A DNA stretch of 35,820 nucleotides, taken from NCBI GenBank assembly GCA_001028025.1, contig LDAQ01000116.1, positions 1 through 35,820 of the forward strand, given 5' to 3'. The notes beneath the pieces were generated by a model. The model was not told where the DNA came from. It saw nothing but the letters and a program-made list of their open reading frames with translations, and ran no database searches. The position numbers were made by a program, and so were the translations under genes. Shown one piece after another: positions 23,404 through 31,398 of the stretch (its first letter is position 1; every line of letters starts with the position of its first letter). This DNA is from Faecalicatena fissicatena. GTDB lineage: Bacteria > Bacillota > Clostridia > Lachnospirales > Lachnospiraceae.

Positions 23404-25659
23404 ATGGCAACATTAAAAGATGTTGCAGAAAAAGCGGGTGTTTCCATTGCGACCGTATCAAACTGTATCAACAACACCAAAACTGTAAAACCTGCCACAC
23501 GGGCAAAGATTATGCAGATCATTGAGGAACTTAACTATATCCCAAACGCATCGGCAAAAAGCCTCAAATCAGAGTCATCCAGAGAAATCGGAGTCGTATT
23601 TCCAGACATCGATGACTCCTGCCATGCTGATATTCTGAAAGGGATTATCTCCAGCGCAGAAAACATGGATTATACATTAAATATTTCTTTTTCTTACCAT
23701 ACACCAAAGCTGGAGCGTAAGATCATAGACCAGCTCATCGGCAGAAATGTGGCAGGAATCATTCTGATCACATGTCAGCCCCAGAATGCAGAATATTTTC
23801 AGAACAGTATCATCAGACATAATGTTCCCACTGTATTTATTGATCATTTTCCGGATAATATCGACGCAAACTTTCTGGCATTCGACAATTACAATTCCTG
23901 TTACTATCTCACAAAAAAGCTGATAGAAAACGGCTATACCAATATTAATCTGATGATCGGGCACAGCGATTATTTTTCCGAGCGCGAATGCGTCCGGGGG
24001 TTTACCGATGCCCACGATGACCTGGGGCTGGAATTTGATTCTGCGCAGGTGATGGAGACACGTTTTACAAAGGAGTCCGCGTTCCGCAAGGCCATGTTCA
24101 ACATTGTAGAAAGACCGCCTCAGGCGATCATTACTTCCTCACATCCCCTGGCCAAGGGGGTAATTGAGGCTTTTAATCTCTGTTCGATCAAGATTCCCAA
24201 AGACACCTGTATCATTACGCTTGGGGAAGAATCCTGGAATGAGAGCAACTATCTGCCGAACCTCCTGCATACATCCCGTACTGCATACACCCTTGGTATC
24301 CGCAGTATCCATGTTCTCATGAAGAATCTCCGGGAATCGGCATTTTTTGAAAAAGAATTTATGCTCTTCAAAGATAATGTGATTGGAAGCCATATACAGA
24401 TCCCAAAGGCACCGCTTCCTTACTATATTTCAAAGTCTCCAAAAAGAACACTGCGCATTATTGCCACATCCATGCCCACCATCCTCTCCCTGCATGCCGT
24501 ATCCAAAGAATTCGAGCGTCAGCATGAGGTTAAAATAGAATTTGATTTTGTAAGCTACAGGGAACTGATAGAAACAATCGTTGCGGACAGTACAAGAGAA
24601 AAAAGCAAATATGATATCTATATGTATGACACCTCCTGGCTTACTTATCTGGTAAATTTAGATGTGCTTGCTGACATTACCGAACTGATCACTTCCAACG
24701 AAGCATTTACCAGGCACCTCGTTCCAAAAAATCTGTCCAATGCGTCCTATAAGGGGCGGTATTATGGCTTTCCTATCGTTGGCGGTTCCCATATCCTGTT
24801 TTACAGAAAGGACCTATTCGATCAGCCGTCAATCCAGAATCAGTTCGAGACAAGATACAACATGCCGCTGCGTCCTCCAAAAACATGGAAAGAGTTTAAC
24901 GGCATTGCACAGTTCTTTACAAAAGAATATAATCCCTATTCACCTACTATGTATGGAACCTCTGTCATCGGCAGCGTCAATGAGGAATTTGCCCTGGAGC
25001 TGCTGATCCGTCTCTGGAGTTTTGGGGGCGGTCTGTATGACAGCGCCGGGCGCCTTAAGCTGGATACACCGCAGAATATAAAAGCGCTGCAGAGCCTTCT
25101 GGATACCGCCAGCTATACAGAACATGGTATTTCCGATACATCAATCAATTCCAGTTTCCAGGACTTTGGCAGCGGACGCACAGCCATGCTGCTCTCCTTT
25201 ACGGAATACGGGACACTGATCAATGACTGCCTGCACGGGGATATCATTACCAAAATTGATTACAGCATGCTTCCCGGTCAGACTCCGGCCAATGTAGGAT
25301 GGCATATGGGCATCAGCAAGACGACACGCCACACAGAATTGATTGCGAATTATTTTAAATGGATCAGCCAGAAAAAGACAAGCTACTATATGACGACCCT
25401 AAACGGACAGTCCACTGTGCTTTATCCCTATGAGAATCAGGAGATTTTAAGGCTGTATCCCTGGATGAAACTAAACACAAAGTGTATCGAGATATCCCGG
25501 AACCGTGTCTATCCGTACAAGGCTCCGGACAAGATCGTTCCTCCCTACGTGATAGAGACGATCCTGCAGGATGTGTGTATACAGGCCTATAGAAAAGAAC
25601 TTTCCCCACAGGCCGCACTGCAGAAAGGGGAGAACAGGATCCGGAAACTGTTTCTATAA
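23404..25659 (+). CDS. LacI-family regulator fused to an extracellular-type solute-binding domain, copy 2
   Basis: 751 residues with the same three-part layout as the protein at 3022-5319: LacI helix-turn-helix (TLKDVAEKAGVSIATVSNCI) and hinge (YIPNASAKSLK), type 1 periplasmic-binding-like sensor (about 60-335), and an ABC family-1 binding-protein-like domain (about 350-750: YDIYMYDTSWLTYLVNLDVL, YYGFPIVGGSHILFYRKDLF, PKTWKEFNGIAQFFT). There is no signal peptide, so it is cytoplasmic. The recognition helix differs from copy 1 (SNCI instead of SCCL), suggesting a related but distinct operator. The ATG has AAGGAGGG upstream. It is the nearest such regulator to the URO-D/ABC operon and its operator. 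It ends in a strong terminator. Confidence 0.88.
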   Translation: MATLKDVAEKAGVSIATVSNCINNTKTVKPATRAKIMQIIEELNYIPNASAKSLKSESSREIGVVFPDIDDSCHADILKGIISSAENMDYTLNISFSYHTPKLERKIIDQLIGRNVAGIILITCQPQNAEYFQNSIIRHNVPTVFIDHFPDNIDANFLAFDNYNSCYYLTKKLIENGYTNINLMIGHSDYFSERECVRGFTDAHDDLGLEFDSAQVMETRFTKESAFRKAMFNIVERPPQAIITSSHPLAKGVIEAFNLCSIKIPKDTCIITLGEESWNESNYLPNLLHTSRTAYTLGIRSIHVLMKNLRESAFFEKEFMLFKDNVIGSHIQIPKAPLPYYISKSPKRTLRIIATSMPTILSLHAVSKEFERQHEVKIEFDFVSYRELIETIVADSTREKSKYDIYMYDTSWLTYLVNLDVLADITELITSNEAFTRHLVPKNLSNASYKGRYYGFPIVGGSHILFYRKDLFDQPSIQNQFETRYNMPLRPPKTWKEFNGIAQFFTKEYNPYSPTMYGTSVIGSVNEEFALELLIRLWSFGGGLYDSAGRLKLDTPQNIKALQSLLDTASYTEHGISDTSINSSFQDFGSGRTAMLLSFTEYGTLINDCLHGDIITKIDYSMLPGQTPANVGWHMGISKTTRHTELIANYFKWISQKKTSYYMTTLNGQSTVLYPYENQEILRLYPWMKLNTKCIEISRNRVYPYKAPDKIVPPYVIETILQDVCIQAYRKELSPQAALQKGENRIRKLFL

Positions 25660-25668
25660 AAATGACAC

Positions 25669-25718
25669 TGCTGCTGATGGACCGGTCAGTTTTATATCCC
25701 TCCATCAGCGGCATTTTT
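25669..25718 (+). terminator. Rho-independent terminator of LacI fusion 2
   Basis: TGCTGCTGATGGA (25669-25681) pairs with TCCATCAGCGGCA (25701-25713) with one G-T pair, followed by TTTTT. It starts 9 bp after the stop codon and separates the gene from the convergent EcsC-like gene. Confidence 0.85.
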
Positions 25719-25774
25719 GATACTAATTACGTACCGCCAGACTCCTCTTATTATTTTATCAGATCAGCTGCTTT

Positions 25775-26587
25775 CTATAACGAAATTTTTTCACAACCCT
25801 CTTTATTTTTTTCATTCAGGAAACGCCGCCAATATTTCAGGTTTGCATAAGCGGATATCTGTTTCATATATATCACATCATAGGCCCCCCCTACCACACC
25901 TACAATCGGAATCCCCTGCAGGAACTTCATGTACAGCAGCTCTTTTGATAATAACCGAGCCGTCCTGCTGATTTCCTCTTCTCTGCTATAATCTTCCGGG
26001 AGCTGCCCTGTTATGATATATTCATTCAATTTAAGATCCTGCTCTTTCATCTGATCGCCATAAGAGACTGCTCCCTGAATCAGCAGCAGCACAAAATACC
26101 GCTCCTCCTCCGAGTCATAATCGTAACCATAACTGAGGGAAATTTCATAAATATTTTTTAATATCAGCCCCGTAAAAAGAGGGATATCCGGCAAACCAAT
26201 CCCCAGAGTTCCCAGACCTATTCCTGAAACACCGGACAGTACCAGGTTCTTCGCCCCCACTGTTCCCGCCTTTCTGGAAAAGGCCCTCAGAGAACTGCGG
26301 TTCTGCCGCACCTCGTCTGCATATTTATTGACCTGATAGGTCTTTTCCAGATCCTCTTTTCTATACGTCTTTTCAATCACTGCAGTTCCCTTTTCAAAAA
26401 TGAGCATAAATGCCTTGGCAAAAGCTGCATCCAGTGTATGCTGTAACTTTTCGGGAACCTTCTCCGCCAATTTTTGATTCAGAAGGGTATCCTTCTTTTC
26501 CTGCCGGCCCTTTAAAAAGGCGGATTCCTTCCGCGCTAAATTATCCCACTCTCTTTCAAAAGGATTTTTTTTCTGAAATATTCCCAT
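25775..26587 (-). CDS. EcsC-family protein
   Basis: 270 residues. The central part (about 95-240) matches the EcsC family: a glycine-rich hydrophobic stretch GAKNLVLSGVSGIGLGTLGIGLPDIPLFTGLILKNIYEISLSYGYD, then EERYFVLLLIQGAVS, and a C-terminal GIPIVGVVGGAYDVIYMKQISAYANLKYWRRFL. The N-terminal ~90 residues are charged and helical. EcsC proteins are associated with membranes and peptide export in Bacillus, but their biochemical role is poorly defined. The ATG at 26587 has AGAGGAAG upstream. It is a single gene, convergent with LacI fusion 2. Confidence 0.75.
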   Translation of the reverse strand: MGIFQKKNPFEREWDNLARKESAFLKGRQEKKDTLLNQKLAEKVPEKLQHTLDAAFAKAFMLIFEKGTAVIEKTYRKEDLEKTYQVNKYADEVRQNRSSLRAFSRKAGTVGAKNLVLSGVSGIGLGTLGIGLPDIPLFTGLILKNIYEISLSYGYDYDSEEERYFVLLLIQGAVSYGDQMKEQDLKLNEYIITGQLPEDYSREEEISRTARLLSKELLYMKFLQGIPIVGVVGGAYDVIYMKQISAYANLKYWRRFLNEKNKEGCEKISL

Positions 26588-26804
26588 AACTGATCTTCCT
26601 CTCTAAAAGATAATTTCTATAGTCTGCGTGTATTTGTTATAATAAAAGTAATCTTCTATACACCACTTCATAATGACTATAATATGAACCTGCACTTAAG
26701 CTTAATATAACATAAATGACAATGTAAATTATCTATTCCAGATATTCTTTAGAAAGTATTAAGCTTTCACTTGTACCACATGCTTAATGACTGGAGGTCT
26801 CAAT

Positions 26805-27188
26805 TTGAAAACACAATATGTAAAATCGGAACGTGCACACTTTATGTTTCCTAATATGCATTTCGGTATTCTGGCAGAAGTAAATGCCGCATTTAACTTT
26901 CTTAAAGTCTGCAATTGTCTGGATATTCTGGCGGATGCACATCCACTTCTAAGGAGTACAATTCAATATGAAGATGGAACTTCCAGACTCTATTATGAAA
27001 TTAAAAAGTTATCCACAATTGTTGTCTGTGAAAGGGAAAATATTAACAGTATTTGGAACGATTATGTGGAAATCTCTGGCAAGGAATGGGATATATTTCA
27101 AAACGGTTTGCTAAAGGTCTTTTTATATCCAACTGACCTGTTACAGGCGGGGATCCATGGGAAATTACTCAACGGCAGTGGGAATTGA
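26805..27188 (+). pseudogene. Truncated condensation-domain / acyltransferase-like fragment
   Basis: A 128-residue frame from a TTG start at 26805, 7 nt after GGAGG. The sequence KSERAHFMFPNMHFGILAEV, ADAHPLLRSTIQYEDGT and EWDIFQNGLLKVFLYPTDLL resembles the N-terminus of condensation-domain proteins of the alcohol-acetyltransferase or peptide-synthesis type, normally 400 or more residues. The HHxxxDG catalytic motif, expected soon after the point where this frame ends, is absent, and the frame runs out in unrelated sequence just before the FMN riboswitch promoter region. It is most likely a deletion remnant. Identification by pattern only. Confidence 0.5.
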
Positions 27189-27272
27189 AATTCCGAAGAG
27201 TTTCCGAATTGAACGTATTACATTGTCGTTTTGCAGAATTTGCGTTAAGATATAAGCAAACAACTGAATACA

Positions 27273-27380
27273 TTATCTTCAGGGCAGGGTGAAATTCCCG
27301 ATTGGCGGTAAAGTCCGCAAGCAATATGCAGATTTGGTGAAAGTCCAAAACCAACAGTATAGTCTGGATAAAAGAAGATA
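27273..27380 (+). ncRNA. FMN riboswitch (RFN element)
   Basis: The conserved RFN blocks are all present in order: ATCTTCAGGGCAGGGTGAAA at 27275, the GGCGGTAAAG...CCGCAAGC segment near 27305, GATTTGGTGAAAGTCCAAAA near 27332, and the closing strand AGAAGATA pairing with TATCTTCA of the start. It binds FMN and controls the downstream ribU operon, here probably by transcription attenuation through the hairpin at 27382-27430. Confidence 0.95.
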
Positions 27381-27381
27381 T

Positions 27382-27430
27382 AAGACAGGTATTTATGCTG
27401 CCTTGTTATCTGCATGACCTGTTTTATCCT
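27382..27430 (+). terminator. Attenuator hairpin of the FMN riboswitch
   Basis: AAGACAGGT right after the aptamer pairs with ACCTGTTTT near 27416-27424 (one G-T pair) across a long loop, followed by a T-rich stretch (ATCCTTTT). This placement suits an FMN-controlled terminator ahead of ribU. Confidence 0.65.
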
Positions 27431-27492
27431 TTTCAAAATAGCACCTGTAAGATATTTGCAGATGTTATTTTTATTTATGGAGGAATCTCAAC

Positions 27493-28137
27493 ATGAACAG
27501 TAAAACGAAAAAGCTAACTTCTACTGCTATGCTTTGTGCTATAGCCTATGTTGCTGTCACAATAGGAAGAATACCTATTGTTCTGTTTCTTAAATACGAC
27601 CCTAAAGATGTAATAATTACTCTGGGTGGTCTAATATGGGGGCCACTGACAGCTTGTCTTATATCTGTAATCGTTTCTTTTATTGAAATGATAACCGTCA
27701 GTGAAACGGGAATTATTGGCTGCATTATGAACATAATTTCTTCTTGTACGTTTGCTTGTACTGCTGCATTTGTTTACAAGAGAAAGCATACTCTATACGG
27801 CGCACTACTGGGACTGGTTTTAGGAAGTGTCTCTATGGTAGTTGTTATGCTTTTGTGGAATTATCTTATCACACCACTTTATATGGGTTATCCTCGTGAA
27901 GCAGTTGTAAAATTACTTCTTCCTGCCTTTTTACCTTTCAATTTAGTAAAAGCTGGACTAAATGCAGGTCTTACGTTTTTTCTATATAAACCAGTAGCAA
28001 CTGCTTTACGTAAAACTGGCTTTATTGAAAGCCCAAGTAAGCAAAACGGTAAAAAGTTAATCGGACTATCTCTGGTGTTTGCGTTGGTAATAACAACTTG
28101 TATTTTACTTATCTTATCAATGAATGGTCTGCTTTGA
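27493..28137 (+). CDS. ribU: Riboflavin ECF transporter substrate-binding component
   Basis: 214 residues, an ECF-type S component with five or six membrane segments (about 10-28, 42-68, 75-95, 100-128, 150-170, 188-212). LTSTAMLCAIAYVAVTIGRIPIVLFLKYDPKDVIITLGGLIWGPL matches RibU, including the ligand-side segment LKYDPKDV. It captures riboflavin and docks on a shared ECF ATPase-EcfT module encoded elsewhere. The ATG at 27493 has GGAGG 9 nt upstream. Direct placement under an FMN riboswitch confirms the vitamin. The stop codon is embedded in the ribosome binding region of the next gene. Confidence 0.93.
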   Translation: MNSKTKKLTSTAMLCAIAYVAVTIGRIPIVLFLKYDPKDVIITLGGLIWGPLTACLISVIVSFIEMITVSETGIIGCIMNIISSCTFACTAAFVYKRKHTLYGALLGLVLGSVSMVVVMLLWNYLITPLYMGYPREAVVKLLLPAFLPFNLVKAGLNAGLTFFLYKPVATALRKTGFIESPSKQNGKKLIGLSLVFALVITTCILLILSMNGLL

Positions 28138-28147
28138 GGGTACGATA

Positions 28148-28831
28148 ATGGAAAGAGATAAAAAAATGATTATTGAAGGTATCGTTGTACATGGCAGAGG
28201 TATCGGAAAACTAGTAGGAAGCCCCACTGCTAATTTAGGAGAATTACGAAGCACAGAAATACCAGCACCGGGTGTTTACACTTCTCTGATTTTTTGGAAC
28301 AAACAGATATACCACGGAATTACACACATCGGAAAACGTCCTACTGTTGATACTGACGAAAATATTTCTATTGAAGTGCATTTTTTTAATTTTAGCAGGG
28401 ATATCTATGGTGATATTATTCGTGTTCAACTATATACAAAACTACGAGAACCGCAGAAATTCAGCGACTTAACGGCACTACTGAATCAGATAAGACGAGA
28501 CTGTATAGCAACACGAAAATTTTTCGGCATAAATGATTTATCCCCGGCTTTGTATATGGATATCAATAAACATCTGGCGATAGTTGGCAAAGCAGAGGTG
28601 TTCTTATCGACCAAAGAATTTGATATATTATATCTACTGTATTCCAATCCCGATATTACATATAGCAAAGAGCAAATTTATGAAGCTGTATGGCATGAAT
28701 GTTCTAATGGTTGTTTTCATGCTGTTGAAAACACAATCTTTCAAATCAGAAAAAAAATACGTCCACATCTAAATGGTACTGACTGCATAAAAACAGTTGT
28801 TGGCTATGGCTATAGATTTTTAAAGTCCTAA
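28148..28831 (+). CDS. Riboflavin kinase (RibF-type) fused to an OmpR-type DNA-binding domain
   Basis: 227 residues from the ATG at 28148, with GAGGG 7 nt upstream overlapping the ribU stop. Residues ~8-128 match the kinase half of bacterial RibF: GRGIGKLVGSPTANL (PTAN at 26-29, the ATP/Mg loop), GVYTSLIFW, HGITHIGKRPTV, IEVHFFNF with Glu76 at the catalytic position, DIYGD, and LREPQKF. The adenylyltransferase half of RibF is missing. Residues ~148-226 are an OmpR/PhoB-type winged helix (VFLSTKEFDILYLLY, SKEQIYEAVW, VENTIFQIRKKIR, VVGYGYRF). The kinase looks intact, so the protein could both phosphorylate riboflavin and sense flavin to regulate genes. It is cotranscribed with ribU. Archaeal RbkR pairs a regulator with a kinase in the opposite order and with an unrelated CTP-type kinase. 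Confidence 0.85.
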   Translation: MERDKKMIIEGIVVHGRGIGKLVGSPTANLGELRSTEIPAPGVYTSLIFWNKQIYHGITHIGKRPTVDTDENISIEVHFFNFSRDIYGDIIRVQLYTKLREPQKFSDLTALLNQIRRDCIATRKFFGINDLSPALYMDINKHLAIVGKAEVFLSTKEFDILYLLYSNPDITYSKEQIYEAVWHECSNGCFHAVENTIFQIRKKIRPHLNGTDCIKTVVGYGYRFLKS

Positions 28832-28836
28832 GAACG

Positions 28837-28876
28837 AAAAAAAGCCGAAAACCTTGTCTTCACAAGTGTTTTCGGC
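28837..28876 (-). terminator. Terminator shared by tRNA-Arg and the flavokinase fusion
   Basis: GCCGAAAAC (28844-28852) pairs with GTTTTCGGC (28868-28876), and inside it CTTGT with ACAAG. On the minus strand seven T residues follow, the classic end of the tRNA transcript. On the plus strand it follows the fusion stop codon by 12 bp and may act bidirectionally. Confidence 0.85.
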
Positions 28877-28884
28877 GTTGTTTG

Positions 28885-28961
28885 TGGCGTTCCTGAGCGG
28901 ATTCGAACCGCTGGCCTTCCGCTTAGGAGGCGGACGCTCTATCCTGCTGAGCTACAGAAAC
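28885..28961 (-). tRNA. trnR-CCU: tRNA-Arg, anticodon CCU
   Basis: 77 nt including an encoded CCA end. The acceptor arm GTTTCTG/CAGGAAC contains one G-T pair. The D arm (GCTC...GAGC), the anticodon stem CCGC/GCGG around the loop CTCCTAA, and GGTTCGAATCC in the T arm are all standard. The anticodon CCU reads AGG codons. Confidence 0.95.
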
Positions 28962-29100
28962 ATTAAAAATCTATATTTAATTTTAGTTGTTGTCTCAAAC
29001 ACAATTAATAATATAACATGAATCCGGGAAATTCTCAACTTTTTTTGCAAACATTTTTATAATTTTCTGCCTGCTATCTTAGATGAAAGCGGATATTCTA

Positions 29101-29976
29101 TCAGAAATTAATATATCCCTGCAGCCAGATTGTTCCTTTAAATCTTCTGCCCATCTCAGGCTCTCCCATTACTTCTTTTGCCGGCACACATACATCGAAT
29201 TGCAGCTCATTTACATCCAGCTTCATCTGATACAACGGCTCTTTCGTCAGTGTGTTTTCTCTTTTCCTGACTGCCAGTATTTCTCCCATTATAGAGTACA
29301 GATCACATTCCACACCGTATGGCATAAAGTATGTATCTACTATTGTAAATATATCTTCATTAATCAGCCTGCGGGATACTTTAGAATATGTATCTATGTC
29401 ATCCAGTGTCAGTGTTTCTATGGCCGTCTGGTCTCCGCTTCTTGCTGCATTGAGCAACAGCTTTCGGTTGTCAGACGCTTCTTTTTCATTCTTCACCTGA
29501 TTTTCACTCTTTTTTACAGGAAACAAAATTTTCCCTGAAAGCGCCAGTCCTGAAAATGTAACAGAGGTCGACAGCTCTGTTGCAAAGCCAAGCTGTCGCT
29601 CCCTCATATATTCAATTCCATTCTGCAGATGAAAAATAAGGCTGATTCCGACCTTTGGATCCTCACATATCCCAACGTACTCTTCTTTTTCTATTCTTTT
29701 CTCTACAATAACATCCGCGTATGTGGTCACACCGCTTCCTTCAAAGTACGGAAAATAATAATCTGCATCAAAATTTTCGAATTCGTCCAGTTCACCACAC
29801 AAAGTTATCCCCACATTCTGTCCATATTCCTTCTGAAATTCACAGTAATCTGCCCAATTCTGATAGGATACGATTGTCTGGTGTGTAAAAGTATTTTCTA
29901 CCTGGTCCAATAGTTCTTTTAGTTCTTTCTTTGTCTGCAGGTTGTTAAATCCAATTGCTTTCAGATATTGATGCAT
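29101..29976 (-). CDS. DUF3881 family protein
   Basis: 291 residues from the ATG at 29976, preferred over a TTG four codons upstream because GGAG lies 6 nt before the ATG. It is a soluble protein beginning MHQYLKAIGFNNLQTKKELKELLDQV, with mixed alpha/beta sequence, an acidic middle (GELDEFENFDADYYFPYFEG) and no membrane segment. It resembles the Lachnospiraceae-restricted DUF3881 family, found near serS in related genomes. Function is unknown. A 29-bp hairpin at 30009-30037 lies in the gap between it and serS. Confidence 0.7.
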   Translation of the reverse strand: MHQYLKAIGFNNLQTKKELKELLDQVENTFTHQTIVSYQNWADYCEFQKEYGQNVGITLCGELDEFENFDADYYFPYFEGSGVTTYADVIVEKRIEKEEYVGICEDPKVGISLIFHLQNGIEYMRERQLGFATELSTSVTFSGLALSGKILFPVKKSENQVKNEKEASDNRKLLLNAARSGDQTAIETLTLDDIDTYSKVSRRLINEDIFTIVDTYFMPYGVECDLYSIMGEILAVRKRENTLTKEPLYQMKLDVNELQFDVCVPAKEVMGEPEMGRRFKGTIWLQGYINF

Positions 29977-30008
29977 AATATTCTCCAAATTATAGTACTA
30001 TATTAGTT

Positions 30009-30037
30009 ACTGTGCGCATCCGCAGGGTGTGAACAGT
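30009..30037. repeat. Short hairpin upstream of the DUF3881 gene
   Basis: ACTGTGCGCATCC pairs with GGGTGTGAACAGT around a 3-nt loop, with one mismatch and two G-T pairs. The 12 bases CTGTGCGCATCC also occur at the 3' end of repeat copy A (5626-5637). It may be the 3' end of the serS transcript or a fragment of a repeat. Confidence 0.5.
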
Positions 30038-30085
30038 AATCTATATTATATTAATACTATTTTCTAATATATATTCATGATTCCC

Positions 30086-31372
30086 TTAATTCTTCGGAGT
30101 CATCACTGCATTACCGCCCATATACGGACGAAGAGCCTCCGGTATTTTAACGGAGCCATCTGCCTGGAGGTTATTCTCCAGGAATGCAATCAGCATTCTT
30201 GGCGGAGCAACTACCGTATTATTCAGTGTATGTGCAAAGTATTTTGTCTTATCACCTTTTACACGTATTCCCAGCCTTCTTGCCTGAGCATCGCCAAGAT
30301 TTGAGCAGCTTCCTACCTCAAAATATTTTTCCTGTCTCGGAGACCATGCTTCTACATCCACTGATTTCACTTTCAGGTCTGCAAGGTCGCCGGAACAGCA
30401 CTCCAGAGTACGCACCGGTACATCCAGAGAACGGAATAAATCCACAGTATTCTGCCATAACTTATCATACCATTCCATACTGTCTTCTGGTTTACATACA
30501 ACGATCATTTCCTGTTTTTCAAACTGATGAATACGATATACACCGCGTTCCTCTATCCCATGTGCACCTTTTTCTTTTCTGAAGCATGGTGAATAACTTG
30601 TAAGAGTCTGAGGCAGCTCTGATTCTGCCAGCTGTGTATCAATGAATTTTCCTATCATGGAATGCTCGCTTGTCCCGATAAGATAGAGATCTTCGCCTTC
30701 AATCTTATACATCATAGCATCCATCTCTGCAAAACTCATAACGCCGGTAACAACATTGCTGCGGATCATATAAGGAGGCACACAGTAAGTAAATCCCCTG
30801 TTTATCATAAAATCTCTGGCATAGGAAATCACTGCAGAGTGTAGACGTGCAATATCTCCCATAAGATAATAAAATCCGTTTCCCGCAACCCGTCTTGCGC
30901 TGTCCAGATCTATACCATTAAATCGTTCCATAATTTCCGTATGATAAGGAATTTCAAAGTCCGGCACTACGGGTTCCCCGTATCTCTCCACCTCTACATT
31001 CTCACTGTCATCTTTTCCAATCGGTACAGATGGGTCAATAATATTCGGAATGATCATCATAATTTTTTTGATGTTCTCTTCAACTTCTTTTTCTTCTGCA
31101 GAGAGTGCCTCCATTCTATCAGCGTTTTCTGCTACTTTCTGTTTAAGTACTGCTGCTTCCTCTTTCTTTCCCTGTGCCATCATTGCGCCGATTTCTTTTG
31201 AAATCTTATTTTTATCGGCTCTTAAAGCCTCTACTTCCTGCTTAATGTCACGGTTTTTCTGATCCAGCTCTAAAACCTCGTCAACCAGATGCAGTTTATC
31301 ATCCTGGAATTTATTTTTAATATTTTGTTTTACTGCATCGGGATTGCTTCTCACAAATTTAATATCTAACAT
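30086..31372 (-). CDS. serS: Seryl-tRNA synthetase
   Basis: 428 residues, the standard length. The first ~110 form the long coiled-coil tRNA-binding arm (VDEVLELDQKNRDIKQEVEALRADKNKISKEIG). Class II motif 2 appears as FRKEKGAHGIEERGVYRIHQFEK and motif 3 as LIAFLENNLQADGSVKIPEALRPYMGG after SCSNLGDAQARRLGIR. It charges tRNA-Ser with serine. The ATG at 31372 has AGGAGG upstream. It follows the DUF4446 gene by 26 bp and is probably cotranscribed with it. I did not find a T-box leader directly in front of it. Confidence 0.97.
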   Translation of the reverse strand: MLDIKFVRSNPDAVKQNIKNKFQDDKLHLVDEVLELDQKNRDIKQEVEALRADKNKISKEIGAMMAQGKKEEAAVLKQKVAENADRMEALSAEEKEVEENIKKIMMIIPNIIDPSVPIGKDDSENVEVERYGEPVVPDFEIPYHTEIMERFNGIDLDSARRVAGNGFYYLMGDIARLHSAVISYARDFMINRGFTYCVPPYMIRSNVVTGVMSFAEMDAMMYKIEGEDLYLIGTSEHSMIGKFIDTQLAESELPQTLTSYSPCFRKEKGAHGIEERGVYRIHQFEKQEMIVVCKPEDSMEWYDKLWQNTVDLFRSLDVPVRTLECCSGDLADLKVKSVDVEAWSPRQEKYFEVGSCSNLGDAQARRLGIRVKGDKTKYFAHTLNNTVVAPPRMLIAFLENNLQADGSVKIPEALRPYMGGNAVMTPKN

Positions 31373-31398
31373 GGTATTTCCTCCTCGTTCCCTTTGTA

